Assembly: GCA_003164455.1 (NCBI GenBank)
Contig: PLTJ01000068.1
Coordinates: 4,141-39,949 of the forward strand
Source: Acetobacteraceae bacterium
GTDB lineage: Bacteria > Pseudomonadota > Alphaproteobacteria > Acetobacterales > Acetobacteraceae
Length of the DNA stretch: 35,809 nt
Reading direction: 5' to 3'
Shown piece after piece: positions 27,725-35,809 of this stretch. How positions within the stretch are numbered: the stretch's first letter is position 1; the number at the start of each line of letters is the position of its first letter. Position numbers and translations under genes: made by a program. The notes under the pieces were generated by a model. It saw nothing but the letters and a program-made list of their open reading frames with translations, had not been told where the DNA came from and did no database searches.

Positions 27725-29215
27725 ATGTCCGTTACCACCCTCGCCACCCGACCTCTACCCTCCCGCGCGCCCCTGTGGGGCCTGGGACTGGCGGTGGCCG
27801 TGCTTGTCCTCATCCTTGCCTGTCCCACACCGGAGGGCCTGCCGCTTGCCGGTCAGCGCATGCTGGCGGTGTTCGGCTTTGCCGTCGTCGTCTGGATAAC
27901 AGAGACATTGGATTACGCCGTCAGCGCCGTCGTCATCGGCGCACTGATGGCAATCCTGCTTGGTATTTCACCCGATCCGGCCAAACCACAGGTCCTGATG
28001 GGCACGGTGCAGGGCCTGACGCTGGCGGTCAGCGGCTTCAGCAACACCGCGCTGATCCTGGTGGCCGCCGCCTTGTTCCTGTCCGTCGCCATGACGATCA
28101 CCGGGCTGGACCGGCGGATCGCGCTATTCATCCTGTCCTGCGTCGGTACGCGCACCAGCCGCGTGGTGATCGGCGGCATCCTCGTTTCCATCGTGCTGAG
28201 CTTCCTGGTGCCCAGCGCAACCGCCCGTGCCGCAGCGGTGATCCCGATCATGATGGGTATCATCGTCGCTTTCGGCGTGGAGAAGCGTAGCCGGCTCGCA
28301 TCCCTGGTGATGATCACCACGGTGCAGGCGGTCAGTGTGTGGAATGTCGGGGTGAAGACCGCCGCGGCACAGAACATGATCGCCATCGGCTTCATCCAGC
28401 GGATGCTGGGCCACGATATCTCCTGGCTGCAGTGGCTGGCGGCGGCGGCACCGTTCTCCATCGCGATGTCGGTGGTGCTGTACGTGGTGATGATGCTGAT
28501 GCTGCCGCCGGAAACCGACGAGGTGCCCGGCGGCGCGGCTGCCATTGCCAAGGAGCGCGCCGCGTTGGGGCCGATGACCGGAAAGGAGCGTCGGCTGCTG
28601 ACGATCTCGTTGGTGTTGCTGTGCTTCTGGGCCACGGAGCAGGTGCTGCACCCGTTCGACAGCGCGACCACGACGACGGTGGCGGTGGCGCTGCTGTTCC
28701 TGCCCGGCATCGGCGTCATGCAGTGGAAGGAAGTGCAGGGACGAACCCCCTGGGGCACCATCGTCCTGTTCGGGATCGGCATCAGCCTCGGCACCGCGTT
28801 GTTGCAGACCCACGCGGCGTCCTGGCTCGCAAACCTGGTGGTCGCGACGTTCGGATTGGACCGGCTTGGCGCGCTGGCGATCCTGGCGGTCCTGGGCGCG
28901 TTCCTGATTATCATTCATCTGGGCTTCGCCAGTGCCACGGCGCTGGCGGCGTCGTTGATTCCGATCGTCATCGCGGTGCTTCAGAAGGTGCAGACGCCGG
29001 GGATCAACGTCATCGGTATGACGATGTTGCTGCAGTTCGTGGTCAGCTACGGCTTCGTGTTGCCGGTCAATTCGCCGCAGGGCATGCTGGCCTATGGCAC
29101 CGAAACCTTTGTCGCGCGCGATTTCATCCGCACCGGCCTGGTTCTGACGGTGTGTGCCTATGCGCTGACGTTGGTGTTCGGCGCGACCTACTGGCACTGG
29201 CTCGGCTACGTGTGA
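27725..29215 (+). CDS. DASS/SLC13-family anion:sodium symporter-like transporter
   Basis: 496-aa polytopic protein; RMLAVFGFAVVVWITETLDYAVSAVVIGALM, FVLPVNSPQGMLAYGTETFVARDFIRTGLVLTV. Confidence 0.85.
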   Translation: MSVTTLATRPLPSRAPLWGLGLAVAVLVLILACPTPEGLPLAGQRMLAVFGFAVVVWITETLDYAVSAVVIGALMAILLGISPDPAKPQVLMGTVQGLTLAVSGFSNTALILVAAALFLSVAMTITGLDRRIALFILSCVGTRTSRVVIGGILVSIVLSFLVPSATARAAAVIPIMMGIIVAFGVEKRSRLASLVMITTVQAVSVWNVGVKTAAAQNMIAIGFIQRMLGHDISWLQWLAAAAPFSIAMSVVLYVVMMLMLPPETDEVPGGAAAIAKERAALGPMTGKERRLLTISLVLLCFWATEQVLHPFDSATTTTVAVALLFLPGIGVMQWKEVQGRTPWGTIVLFGIGISLGTALLQTHAASWLANLVVATFGLDRLGALAILAVLGAFLIIIHLGFASATALAASLIPIVIAVLQKVQTPGINVIGMTMLLQFVVSYGFVLPVNSPQGMLAYGTETFVARDFIRTGLVLTVCAYALTLVFGATYWHWLGYV

Positions 29216-29239
29216 GGGCGGGAGCCGGGCACGCCGGCG

Positions 29240-29640
29240 GCGACCCCGGCCTTGCCTCGCCGGAGGCTGGCCGGCGCCTCGCCGAGCACATCGTGTCCAC
29301 CGCTGCCGAATACATCCAGGCGTTCCGTGAGGCGGAACGCCGCCACCGCCCGATGCGCTCGTGCACCAGCGTTACCAGTTCCCTCACCGCCGCCTCGGCA
29401 GGCCGGGCCACCCCGGCTTTCAGCACCATCAACCCGAGCGGCACCTGGCTTATCAGCGCATCTTTCGCCCCTACCCCGCGCATTCAGCGGCCGACTTCGT
29501 CGGACTGCGCAATCGGGATCGCGGCCAGCACTTCCTCCATCGCCCCGGCGGCCGGCTTGGCTGGAAACAGACCGAGCCCCGTGAAGCCGGCGGTGATCGC
29601 CCAGTCCGTCTCGGAATAGTCCACGACCGGCATGCGCAAC
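29240..29640 (-). pseudogene. Frameshifted remnant of an acyl-CoA (propionyl-CoA-like) synthetase C-terminus
   Basis: Minus-strand fragments in different frames: MPVVDYSETDWAITAGFTGLGLFPAKPAAG...MEEVLAAIP (29484-29633, then stop) and DALISQVPLGLMVLKAGVARPAEAAVRELVTLVHERIG (below 29483) resemble consecutive PrpE/AcsA blocks. Confidence 0.6.
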
Positions 29641-29855
29641 CTCTGCGCCGCCCAGCGGCGATGGTGCCGGGAACCGGCGTGGGCGGAACGGGCCGCATGT
29701 CCTTCGGGTGCCGCAACTCAATCCTTGCAATCCTGTCATGCATCATGGATATAGCGAACAGTCCGTTGCGCGCGACACGAAGCGGTGCGCCAGCGTGGCG
29801 AATCAAAAGCACCTCGGTCCCAAAAGTGGGCCGTCAGTGGTAGGGGGAGAGAGAA

Positions 29856-30158
29856 ATGAGCGGGGATGTCGTGAGTCGTGTCAAGGCGAATCCAAAATTC
29901 GCCGAACTAATAGCGAAAAGAAATAAATACAGTTGGACATTGGCTATTCTTATGCTGGTGATCTATTATGGATTTATCCTGCTGGTTGCATTCGACAAGC
30001 AGTTTCTGGCGATCAAGATCGGTGCAACGATCACGCTCGCTTTCCCGATCGGTCTGGGCGTGATCCTGTCGGCGATCATCATTACTGGCCTCTATGTGCT
30101 GCGGGCCAACAACGTTTACGACCCGATGACCCGCGCTATCGTAGAGGACGCACGATGA
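29856..30158 (+). CDS. DUF485 domain membrane protein (YjcH-like)
   Basis: 100 aa; [35 protein letters not shown]; stop overlaps the next gene start. Confidence 0.92.
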   Translation: MSGDVVSRVKANPKFAELIAKRNKYSWTLAILMLVIYYGFILLVAFDKQFLAIKIGATITLAFPIGLGVILSAIIITGLYVLRANNVYDPMTRAIVEDAR

Positions 30159-31822
30159 TGCGCGCCCGCATCCGCCGCATGCTGGCGTTGGCGGCGTTGC
30201 CCGCGCTCGCGGCCGTGCCCGCCTTGGCTGCCGGCCCCGATGTCGGCCAGACGCAGCAACAGGGGACCAATTTCACCGCCATCGCGATGTTCGCCGGCTT
30301 CGTCATCCTCACGCTGTTCATCACCTACTGGGCGGCCAAGCGCACCCGCTCGAGGGCGGATTTCTACGCCGCCGGCGGCGGCATCACCGGCTTTCAGAAT
30401 GGTTTGGCGATTGCCGGCGACTATATGTCGGCGGCCTCGTTTCTCGGCATCTCGGCGCTGGTCTATGCCAGCGGCTATGACGGTCTGATCTACTCGATCG
30501 GCTTCCTGGTGGGCTGGCCGATCATCGTGACCCTGATGGCCGAGCGGCTGCGCAACCTCGGCAAGTACACCTTCGCCGACGTGGTCAGCTACCGGCTAGC
30601 GCAGACCCCTCTGCGCTGCCTTTCGGCTGCCGGCACGCTGGTGGTGGTGGCATTCTACCTGATCGCGCAAATGGTCGGTGCCGGCCAGCTCATCAAGCTG
30701 CTGTTCGGTCTGGACTACAACGTCGCGGTCGTGCTCGTCGGCGTGCTGATGGTGCTGTACGTCACCTTCGGCGGCATGCTGGCCACCACCTGGGTGCAGA
30801 TCGTCAAGGCCACCCTGCTGCTCGGCGGCGCCACGTTGATCGCGGTGCTGGTGCTGGTGCAGTTCGGCTTCAATCCCGCCGCGCTGTTCGCCCGCGCGGT
30901 CGAGGTGCACCCGAAGCATGCCGCCATCATGCTGCCCGGCGCCATCGTGGCGAACCCGGTGGAGGCGATCTCGCTTGGACTGGCGCTGATGTTCGGCACC
31001 GCTGGGCTGCCGCACATCCTGATGCGCTTCTTCACCGTGGCGGATGCAAAGGAAGCCCGCAAGTCGGTGTTCTGGGCAACCACCTTCATCGGCTACTTCT
31101 ACATCCTGACCTTCATCATCGGTTTCGGCGCGATCACGCTGGTTGCCACCAACAGTTTCTACCTCGACGGCGGCGGGTTGCGCGGCGGCGCCAACATGGC
31201 TGCGGTGTGGCTGGCCCATGCCGTGGGCGGCAACCTGCTGCTCGGTTTCATCTCGGCGGTGGCCTTCGCCACCATCCTCGCCGTGGTGTCGGGGCTGACG
31301 CTGGCCGGCGCCTCGGCGGTGTCGCACGACCTCTACGCCAGCGTGTTCCGCCTCGGCCGTGCCAATGAGCGGGACGAGTTGCGCGTCTCCAAGATCACCA
31401 CGCTGGTGCTCGGCGTGGTGGCCATCGTGCTGGGCATCGCCTTCGAGACGCAGAACATCGCCTTCATGGTCGGTCTCGCCTTCGCCATCGCCGCCAGCGC
31501 CAACTTCCCGGTGCTGTTCCTGTCGATGTACTGGCGCGGGCTGACCACGCTGGGCGCGGTGGTCGGCGGCTGGGCGGGGCTGCTGACCGCGCTCGTGCTG
31601 ACCGTCCTCAGCCCGTCGATCTGGGTGGCGGTGCTGCACAATCCGGCGCCGATCTTCTCACATAACGCGCCGGCGCTGTTCTCCATGCCGGTCGCCTTCA
31701 TCGGCTGCTGGCTATTCTCGATCCTCGACAATTCCGCTCGGGCCCGGAGCGAGAAGGAACTGTTCGAGGCGCAGTACATCCGTAGCCAGACCGGCATCGG
31801 CGCGGAGGGGGCGTCGCACTGA
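30155..31822 (+). CDS. actP: Cation/acetate symporter
   Basis: [59 protein letters not shown]; signal-peptide-like N-terminus at ATG 30155. Confidence 0.93.
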   Translation: MMRARIRRMLALAALPALAAVPALAAGPDVGQTQQQGTNFTAIAMFAGFVILTLFITYWAAKRTRSRADFYAAGGGITGFQNGLAIAGDYMSAASFLGISALVYASGYDGLIYSIGFLVGWPIIVTLMAERLRNLGKYTFADVVSYRLAQTPLRCLSAAGTLVVVAFYLIAQMVGAGQLIKLLFGLDYNVAVVLVGVLMVLYVTFGGMLATTWVQIVKATLLLGGATLIAVLVLVQFGFNPAALFARAVEVHPKHAAIMLPGAIVANPVEAISLGLALMFGTAGLPHILMRFFTVADAKEARKSVFWATTFIGYFYILTFIIGFGAITLVATNSFYLDGGGLRGGANMAAVWLAHAVGGNLLLGFISAVAFATILAVVSGLTLAGASAVSHDLYASVFRLGRANERDELRVSKITTLVLGVVAIVLGIAFETQNIAFMVGLAFAIAASANFPVLFLSMYWRGLTTLGAVVGGWAGLLTALVLTVLSPSIWVAVLHNPAPIFSHNAPALFSMPVAFIGCWLFSILDNSARARSEKELFEAQYIRSQTGIGAEGASH

Positions 31823-31848
31823 CGCCCGGTCGCCTTTCTGTCCATATT

Positions 31849-31890
31849 GGGGCGTCCGGCCGCGGCCGGACGCCCCTGTCGTTTTCTTCG
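31849..31890 (+). terminator. Rho-independent terminator after actP
   Basis: Perfect 28-nt palindrome GGGGCGTCCGGCCG/CGGCCGGACGCCCC (31849-31876) followed by TGTCGTTTTCTTCG. Confidence 0.85.
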
Positions 31891-32062
31891 TACGCTACCC
31901 CGCATCCCAGTCGCGAACTGGCCGCGTTCGCCGTGCCATGCGCCCACCGCATCACCGAGGCGACGCCCACCCCGCTGGACGTGGCCGCGCGGTGTCGCTT
32001 CCTCTCTCTCCCGCGCCGGTTGGCCTGACCGAAGCGCCCGCCACCGAGGACCGCATTCGCTG

Positions 32063-35000
32063 ATGGACACCGCTTTGGGTTTCGGCACCGATTTCGCTGC
32101 ACTCGGCACCCGCGCCGGGCTGATCGCGCTCGACAAGAGCTTCCTCGACTACCTCGCCGGTCAGGATGCCGCCCTGTACGAGCGCCTGCTGGTCGCCCGC
32201 GCCGCTCCCGACGCGCTGGAGGCCCTGGCGGAAAGTCAGCTCATCATGGCGCTCGGCCCCGTGCTGGAAGGCTTTCTTTCCGAGCTGTTCGGCCTGGGCG
32301 ACGCGCTTGACACGCTGGTGGCGCGCACCCGCCGGCTCGACCCCGTACATGCCTGCAAGCGTCTGTTCGTGCAGCGCCAGGCGGTGAAAAAATACCCTGA
32401 CCCGTCCGACTTTGACGGCCCCGCCCTGCGCGCCGAATTGGTGGCCTGGATGGATGAGACGCTCACTGAGCCAGCCTTCGCCGCCCATGTGCAGGTGTGG
32501 CAACGCGACGACTGCGCCGCGCGGCTCGACACCGCGCTCCGCTACGCCGCCTGGGCCACGTTGACCCCGCAGGGCCACGCCGCGCACCCCGGCGGCACGC
32601 TGTTCCGGGTGCCAAGAAGGATCGACCCGCAGCGCCTGGTGCCGGTGCACACCGTCGAGCACAACGGCGTTACCATGTTGTGCCTGCCCGAGCACGACTG
32701 GCGCCATCGCGACGGTTTCGCGCTCACCGACACCGGCATGAGCGACCAGCAGGCGCTCGACCAGATGAACTACTGCATCTGGTGCCATGCGCAGGGCAAG
32801 GATTCCTGCAGCCGCGGGTTGAAGGATCGCAAGACCGGCGGGTTCCAGAAGTCGCCTTTCGGGGTCATCCTCGCGGGCTGCCCGCTGGAGGAAAAAATCA
32901 GCGAGATGCACGCCCTGCGCGCCCAGGGTTACGTGCTCGGCGCCTTCGCCACCATCGCTATCGACAACCCGATGATGGCGGCCACCGGCCACCGTATCTG
33001 CAACGACTGTATGAAGGCCTGCATCTATCAGAAGCAGGAGCCGGTCGACATTCCGCAGGCCGAGACCGCCATTCTCAAGGACGTGCTTGGCCTGCCCTGG
33101 GGTTTCGAACTCTATTCGCTGCTTACGCGATGGAACCCGCTGGACATCCGCCGACCGCTACCGCTGCCCGAATCGGGCAAAAAAGTGCTGATCGTCGGCC
33201 TGGGCCCTGCCGGCTTTACCCTTGCGCACCACCTCATGAACGACGGCCATACCGTGGTGGCGATCGACGGGCTGAAGATCGAGCCGCTCGGTTTCGATCC
33301 GTGCGCGCCGGTGCGCGATGTCGAGACGCTGTACGAGAACCTCGACGACCGTGTCATGGCCGGGTTCGGCGGCGTGGCCGAATACGGCATCACCGTTCGG
33401 TGGAACAAGAACTACCTGAAACTCGTCCGTATCCTGCTGGAGCGGCGGCGCGCGTTCGCCGCGTTCGGCGGCGTGCGCTTCGGTGGGGGTGCCACTCTCT
33501 CGGTCGATGATGCCTGGGCGATGGGCTTCGACCATGTGGCGCTGTGCATGGGGGCCGGCCGCCCCACCATCATCGACATGCCGAACGGCCTGGCCCGTGG
33601 CGTGCGCCAGGCCAGCGATTTCCTGATGGCGCTGCAACTCACCGGGGCGGCGAAGAAATCGTCCGTCGCCAACCTGCAGCTCCGCCTGCCCGTGGTGGTG
33701 ATCGGCGGCGGCCTGACCGCTATCGATACCGCCACCGAAAGCCTGTCCTATTATGTCCGCCAGGTGGAAAAATTCGCGTTTCGCCACCACACGCTCGTTG
33801 CCGAGCGCGGCGAGGCGGCCGTGCGCGCCGCCTGGACCGAGGAGGAGGTGCAGATTGCCGACACGTTCCTCCTCCACGCCGAGGCCATCCGCGCCGAGCG
33901 TGCCGCCGCCACCGCCGAGGGCCGCTTTCCCCGGCTCACCGAACTGCTGGATTCCTGGGGCGGCGCCACCATCGCCTATCGCCGGGGGCTGACCGACAGC
34001 CCTTCCTACACCCTGAACCACGAAGAGATACAAAAGGCGATGGAGGAGGGGGTGCGCTTCGCCGAGGGCCTGGCTCCGCTCGCCGTCGAGGTCGATCGTT
34101 TCGGCCATGCCGCCGGGTTGCGCTGTGGCCGCGCCGATGGCAGCGACGTGGTGCTGCCCGCTCGCGCCGTGCTGGTGGCTGCCGGCACGCACCCCAACAC
34201 GGTGCTGGCGCGCGAGCCGGATGCCATGAAGGAGGGCCGCATCCAGCTCGACGGCAAGTATTTTCAGGCGGTCGACGAAGCCGGCGACAAGGTGACGCCG
34301 GTGCGTTCGCTGGCCAAGCCGGACGAAAACCACGTTCTGATGCACCGCACCGCCGAGGGCCGTTTCATCAGCTTCTTCGGCGACCTGCACCCGAGCTTCT
34401 TCGGCAACGTCGTCAAGGCCATGGGCAGCGCCAAGCGCGGTTTCCCCCTTGTCACCCGCGTGCTGTCCCGGCTGCCACCTTCCCCGGTCTCCGGCCAGGA
34501 ACTCATCGCGCGCTGCCGCGACGAACTCACCGCCACCGTGCACGCAGTGACCCGGCTGACCCCCACTATCGTGGAAGTGGTGCTGCGCGCCCCGGCCGCC
34601 GCCCGCGCCTTCCGCCCCGGCCAGTTCTATCGGCTGCAGAACTATGAAATGAATGCCCTGCGTCTCGCGGAACCCGGTCTCGGTACCACCGTGCTGTCGA
34701 TGGAGGGGCTGGCGATGACCGGCGCCTGGACTGACAAGGCCCGGGGCTTGCTCTCCATCATCGTCCTCGAAATGGGCGGCAGTTCTGATCTTTGCGCCCA
34801 CCTGAAGCTGAACGAGCGCGTGGTGCTGATGGGGCCGACCGGCACGCCCACCGAAATTGATGCCAACACCACTGTCGCCCTGGTCGGCGGCGGGCTCGGC
34901 AACGCCGTGCTGTTCTCGATCGGCGCTGCCCTTCGCGCGACCGGATCGAAAGTCATCTACTTCGCTGGCTACAAGGCCGTACGCGACCGCTACAAGATGG

Positions 35001-35527
35001 AAGAGATCGAGCGCGCGGCCGATGTCATCATCTGGTGCTGCGACGAGGCGCCCGGCTTCGCGCCGACCCGTCCGCAGGACCGCGGCTTCGTCGGCAACAT
35101 CGTCCAGGCTATGGCAGCCTATGGCGCCGGCCGGCTGGGCGGCCAGCCGATCGGGCTGAATGAGGCCGAGCACCTGATCGTCATCGGCTCCGACCGCATG
35201 ATGCAGGCGGTCGGCGTGGCCCGCCACGGCGTGCTGGCGCCCTATCTCAAGCCGGGCCACACCGCCATTGGCAGCATCAACTCGCCGATGCAGTGCATGA
35301 TGAAGGAAGTCTGTGCCCAGTGCCTGCAACCGCAGGTTGACCCGCTAACCGGCGAACTCACGGTCATCTTCTCCTGCTTCAACCAGGACCAGCAACTCGA
35401 CCGGGTGGATTTCCCGGCGCTGCACGAACGCCTGCGTCAGAACAGCCTGCAGGAGAAACTCACCGCCCAGTGGATCGACCGCGCCCTGCGCAAACTCAAC
35501 GTCCGCCCCATGGAGAGCGTCGCATGA
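32063..35527 (+). CDS. Very large FAD-dependent oxidoreductase: Cys-rich Fe-S N-terminal region, GltD-like NAD(P)/FAD domain, C-terminal ferredoxin-reductase/PyrK-like domain
   Basis: About 1154 aa from ATG 32063; CIWCHAQGKDSC, CNDCMKACIYQ; KKVLIVGLGPAGFTLAHHLM; VVVIGGGLTAIDTATE; FRPGQFYRLQNYE and TTVALVGGGLGNAVLFSIGAALRATG; CMMKEVCAQCLQP. Confidence 0.8.
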   Translation: MDTALGFGTDFAALGTRAGLIALDKSFLDYLAGQDAALYERLLVARAAPDALEALAESQLIMALGPVLEGFLSELFGLGDALDTLVARTRRLDPVHACKRLFVQRQAVKKYPDPSDFDGPALRAELVAWMDETLTEPAFAAHVQVWQRDDCAARLDTALRYAAWATLTPQGHAAHPGGTLFRVPRRIDPQRLVPVHTVEHNGVTMLCLPEHDWRHRDGFALTDTGMSDQQALDQMNYCIWCHAQGKDSCSRGLKDRKTGGFQKSPFGVILAGCPLEEKISEMHALRAQGYVLGAFATIAIDNPMMAATGHRICNDCMKACIYQKQEPVDIPQAETAILKDVLGLPWGFELYSLLTRWNPLDIRRPLPLPESGKKVLIVGLGPAGFTLAHHLMNDGHTVVAIDGLKIEPLGFDPCAPVRDVETLYENLDDRVMAGFGGVAEYGITVRWNKNYLKLVRILLERRRAFAAFGGVRFGGGATLSVDDAWAMGFDHVALCMGAGRPTIIDMPNGLARGVRQASDFLMALQLTGAAKKSSVANLQLRLPVVVIGGGLTAIDTATESLSYYVRQVEKFAFRHHTLVAERGEAAVRAAWTEEEVQIADTFLLHAEAIRAERAAATAEGRFPRLTELLDSWGGATIAYRRGLTDSPSYTLNHEEIQKAMEEGVRFAEGLAPLAVEVDRFGHAAGLRCGRADGSDVVLPARAVLVAAGTHPNTVLAREPDAMKEGRIQLDGKYFQAVDEAGDKVTPVRSLAKPDENHVLMHRTAEGRFISFFGDLHPSFFGNVVKAMGSAKRGFPLVTRVLSRLPPSPVSGQELIARCRDELTATVHAVTRLTPTIVEVVLRAPAAARAFRPGQFYRLQNYEMNALRLAEPGLGTTVLSMEGLAMTGAWTDKARGLLSIIVLEMGGSSDLCAHLKLNERVVLMGPTGTPTEIDANTTVALVGGGLGNAVLFSIGAALRATGSKVIYFAGYKAVRDRYKMEEIERAADVIIWCCDEAPGFAPTRPQDRGFVGNIVQAMAAYGAGRLGGQPIGLNEAEHLIVIGSDRMMQAVGVARHGVLAPYLKPGHTAIGSINSPMQCMMKEVCAQCLQPQVDPLTGELTVIFSCFNQDQQLDRVDFPALHERLRQNSLQEKLTAQWIDRALRKLNVRPMESVA

Positions 35528-35809
35528 ACACGCCTCCGCTCGGCCCCGAGGTCGACACCACGCCCCGCCCGCTGCCGGTGCGTAGCCGGATCAGCGGGCG
35601 TTATGTGGAGCTCGAACCGCTGCACCCGCGTCACGTTGCCGACCTTTGGCGGTCGGCGCAGGGGGCGGATCCGTCCTGGGCTTACGTGCCCTATGGCCCG
35701 TTCGCCTCGCAGGACGCGATGGGTCGGCTCGTCGCCGATCTCGCCACCATGCACGACCCGATGGTCTGGGCGGCGCGCCCGATTGCCACCGGCATGGTGT
35801 CGGGCTGGC
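35524..35809 (+). CDS. GNAT-family N-acetyltransferase, N-terminal part (truncated by window)
   Basis: ATG overlaps previous stop; MNTPPLGPEVDTTPRPLPVRSRISGRYVELEPLHPRHVADLWRSAQGADPSWAYVPYGPF is RimJ/RimL-type. Confidence 0.85.
   Translation, partial: MNTPPLGPEVDTTPRPLPVRSRISGRYVELEPLHPRHVADLWRSAQGADPSWAYVPYGPFASQDAMGRLVADLATMHDPMVWAARPIATGMVSGW

Noticed and set aside
28124-29197. 357-aa minus-strand ORF
   Set aside because: Antisense to the DASS transporter; no motif, artefactual composition.
30596-31639. 347-aa minus-strand ORF
   Set aside because: Antisense to actP; extremely His/Gln/Asp-rich composition is a codon-bias artefact.
33158-35329. 723-aa minus-strand ORF
   Set aside because: Antisense to the well-supported oxidoreductase; His/Gln/Arg/Gly-rich low-complexity translation typical of GC-rich antisense frames.

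Overview
35.8 kb GC-rich window, probably alphaproteobacterial and Acetobacteraceae-like (inferred from gene content only). Chromosomal genes flank a probable integrated island. Left flank: hppA C-terminus, a DUF2478 protein, a lytic transglycosylase, a uxuB-uxuA hexuronate operon, a TPR/glycosyltransferase-like protein, MmcQ/YjbR and HNH endonuclease genes, an alpha/beta hydrolase, and gluQRS. Right flank: motB-motA (reversed order), a DASS/SLC13 transporter, a decayed acyl-CoA synthetase (prpE-like) remnant, DUF485-actP, a very large FAD/Fe-S oxidoreductase, and the start of a GNAT gene. The island (about 9755-25672) is bounded by an exact 14-nt direct repeat, TAAGGGGTCCTTAA, with a tyrosine recombinase just inside the right copy. 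The right copy reads TTAA-N7-TTAAC, the CtrA-box consensus, directly upstream of motB. This suggests the element integrates into, and remodels, a flagellar-motor control region. The island has a minus-strand satellite-like module: integrase, coupled orf, HTH, prim-pol, AAA+ ATPase, two small phage-like genes, and no visible capsid or terminase. It also has plus-strand cargo led by a 2000-aa DUF4011/SF1 helicase/Vsr-like nuclease/DUF3320 protein resembling the Hhe anti-phage architecture. Two envelope-type genes follow it and share a duplicated N-terminal segment. Several strong unannotated inverted repeats occur in the island, including a 19-bp perfect repeat with GGTTA iterations and a roughly 120-nt nested palindrome. 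All calls come from reading the sequence and supplied ORFs. No database search was run.
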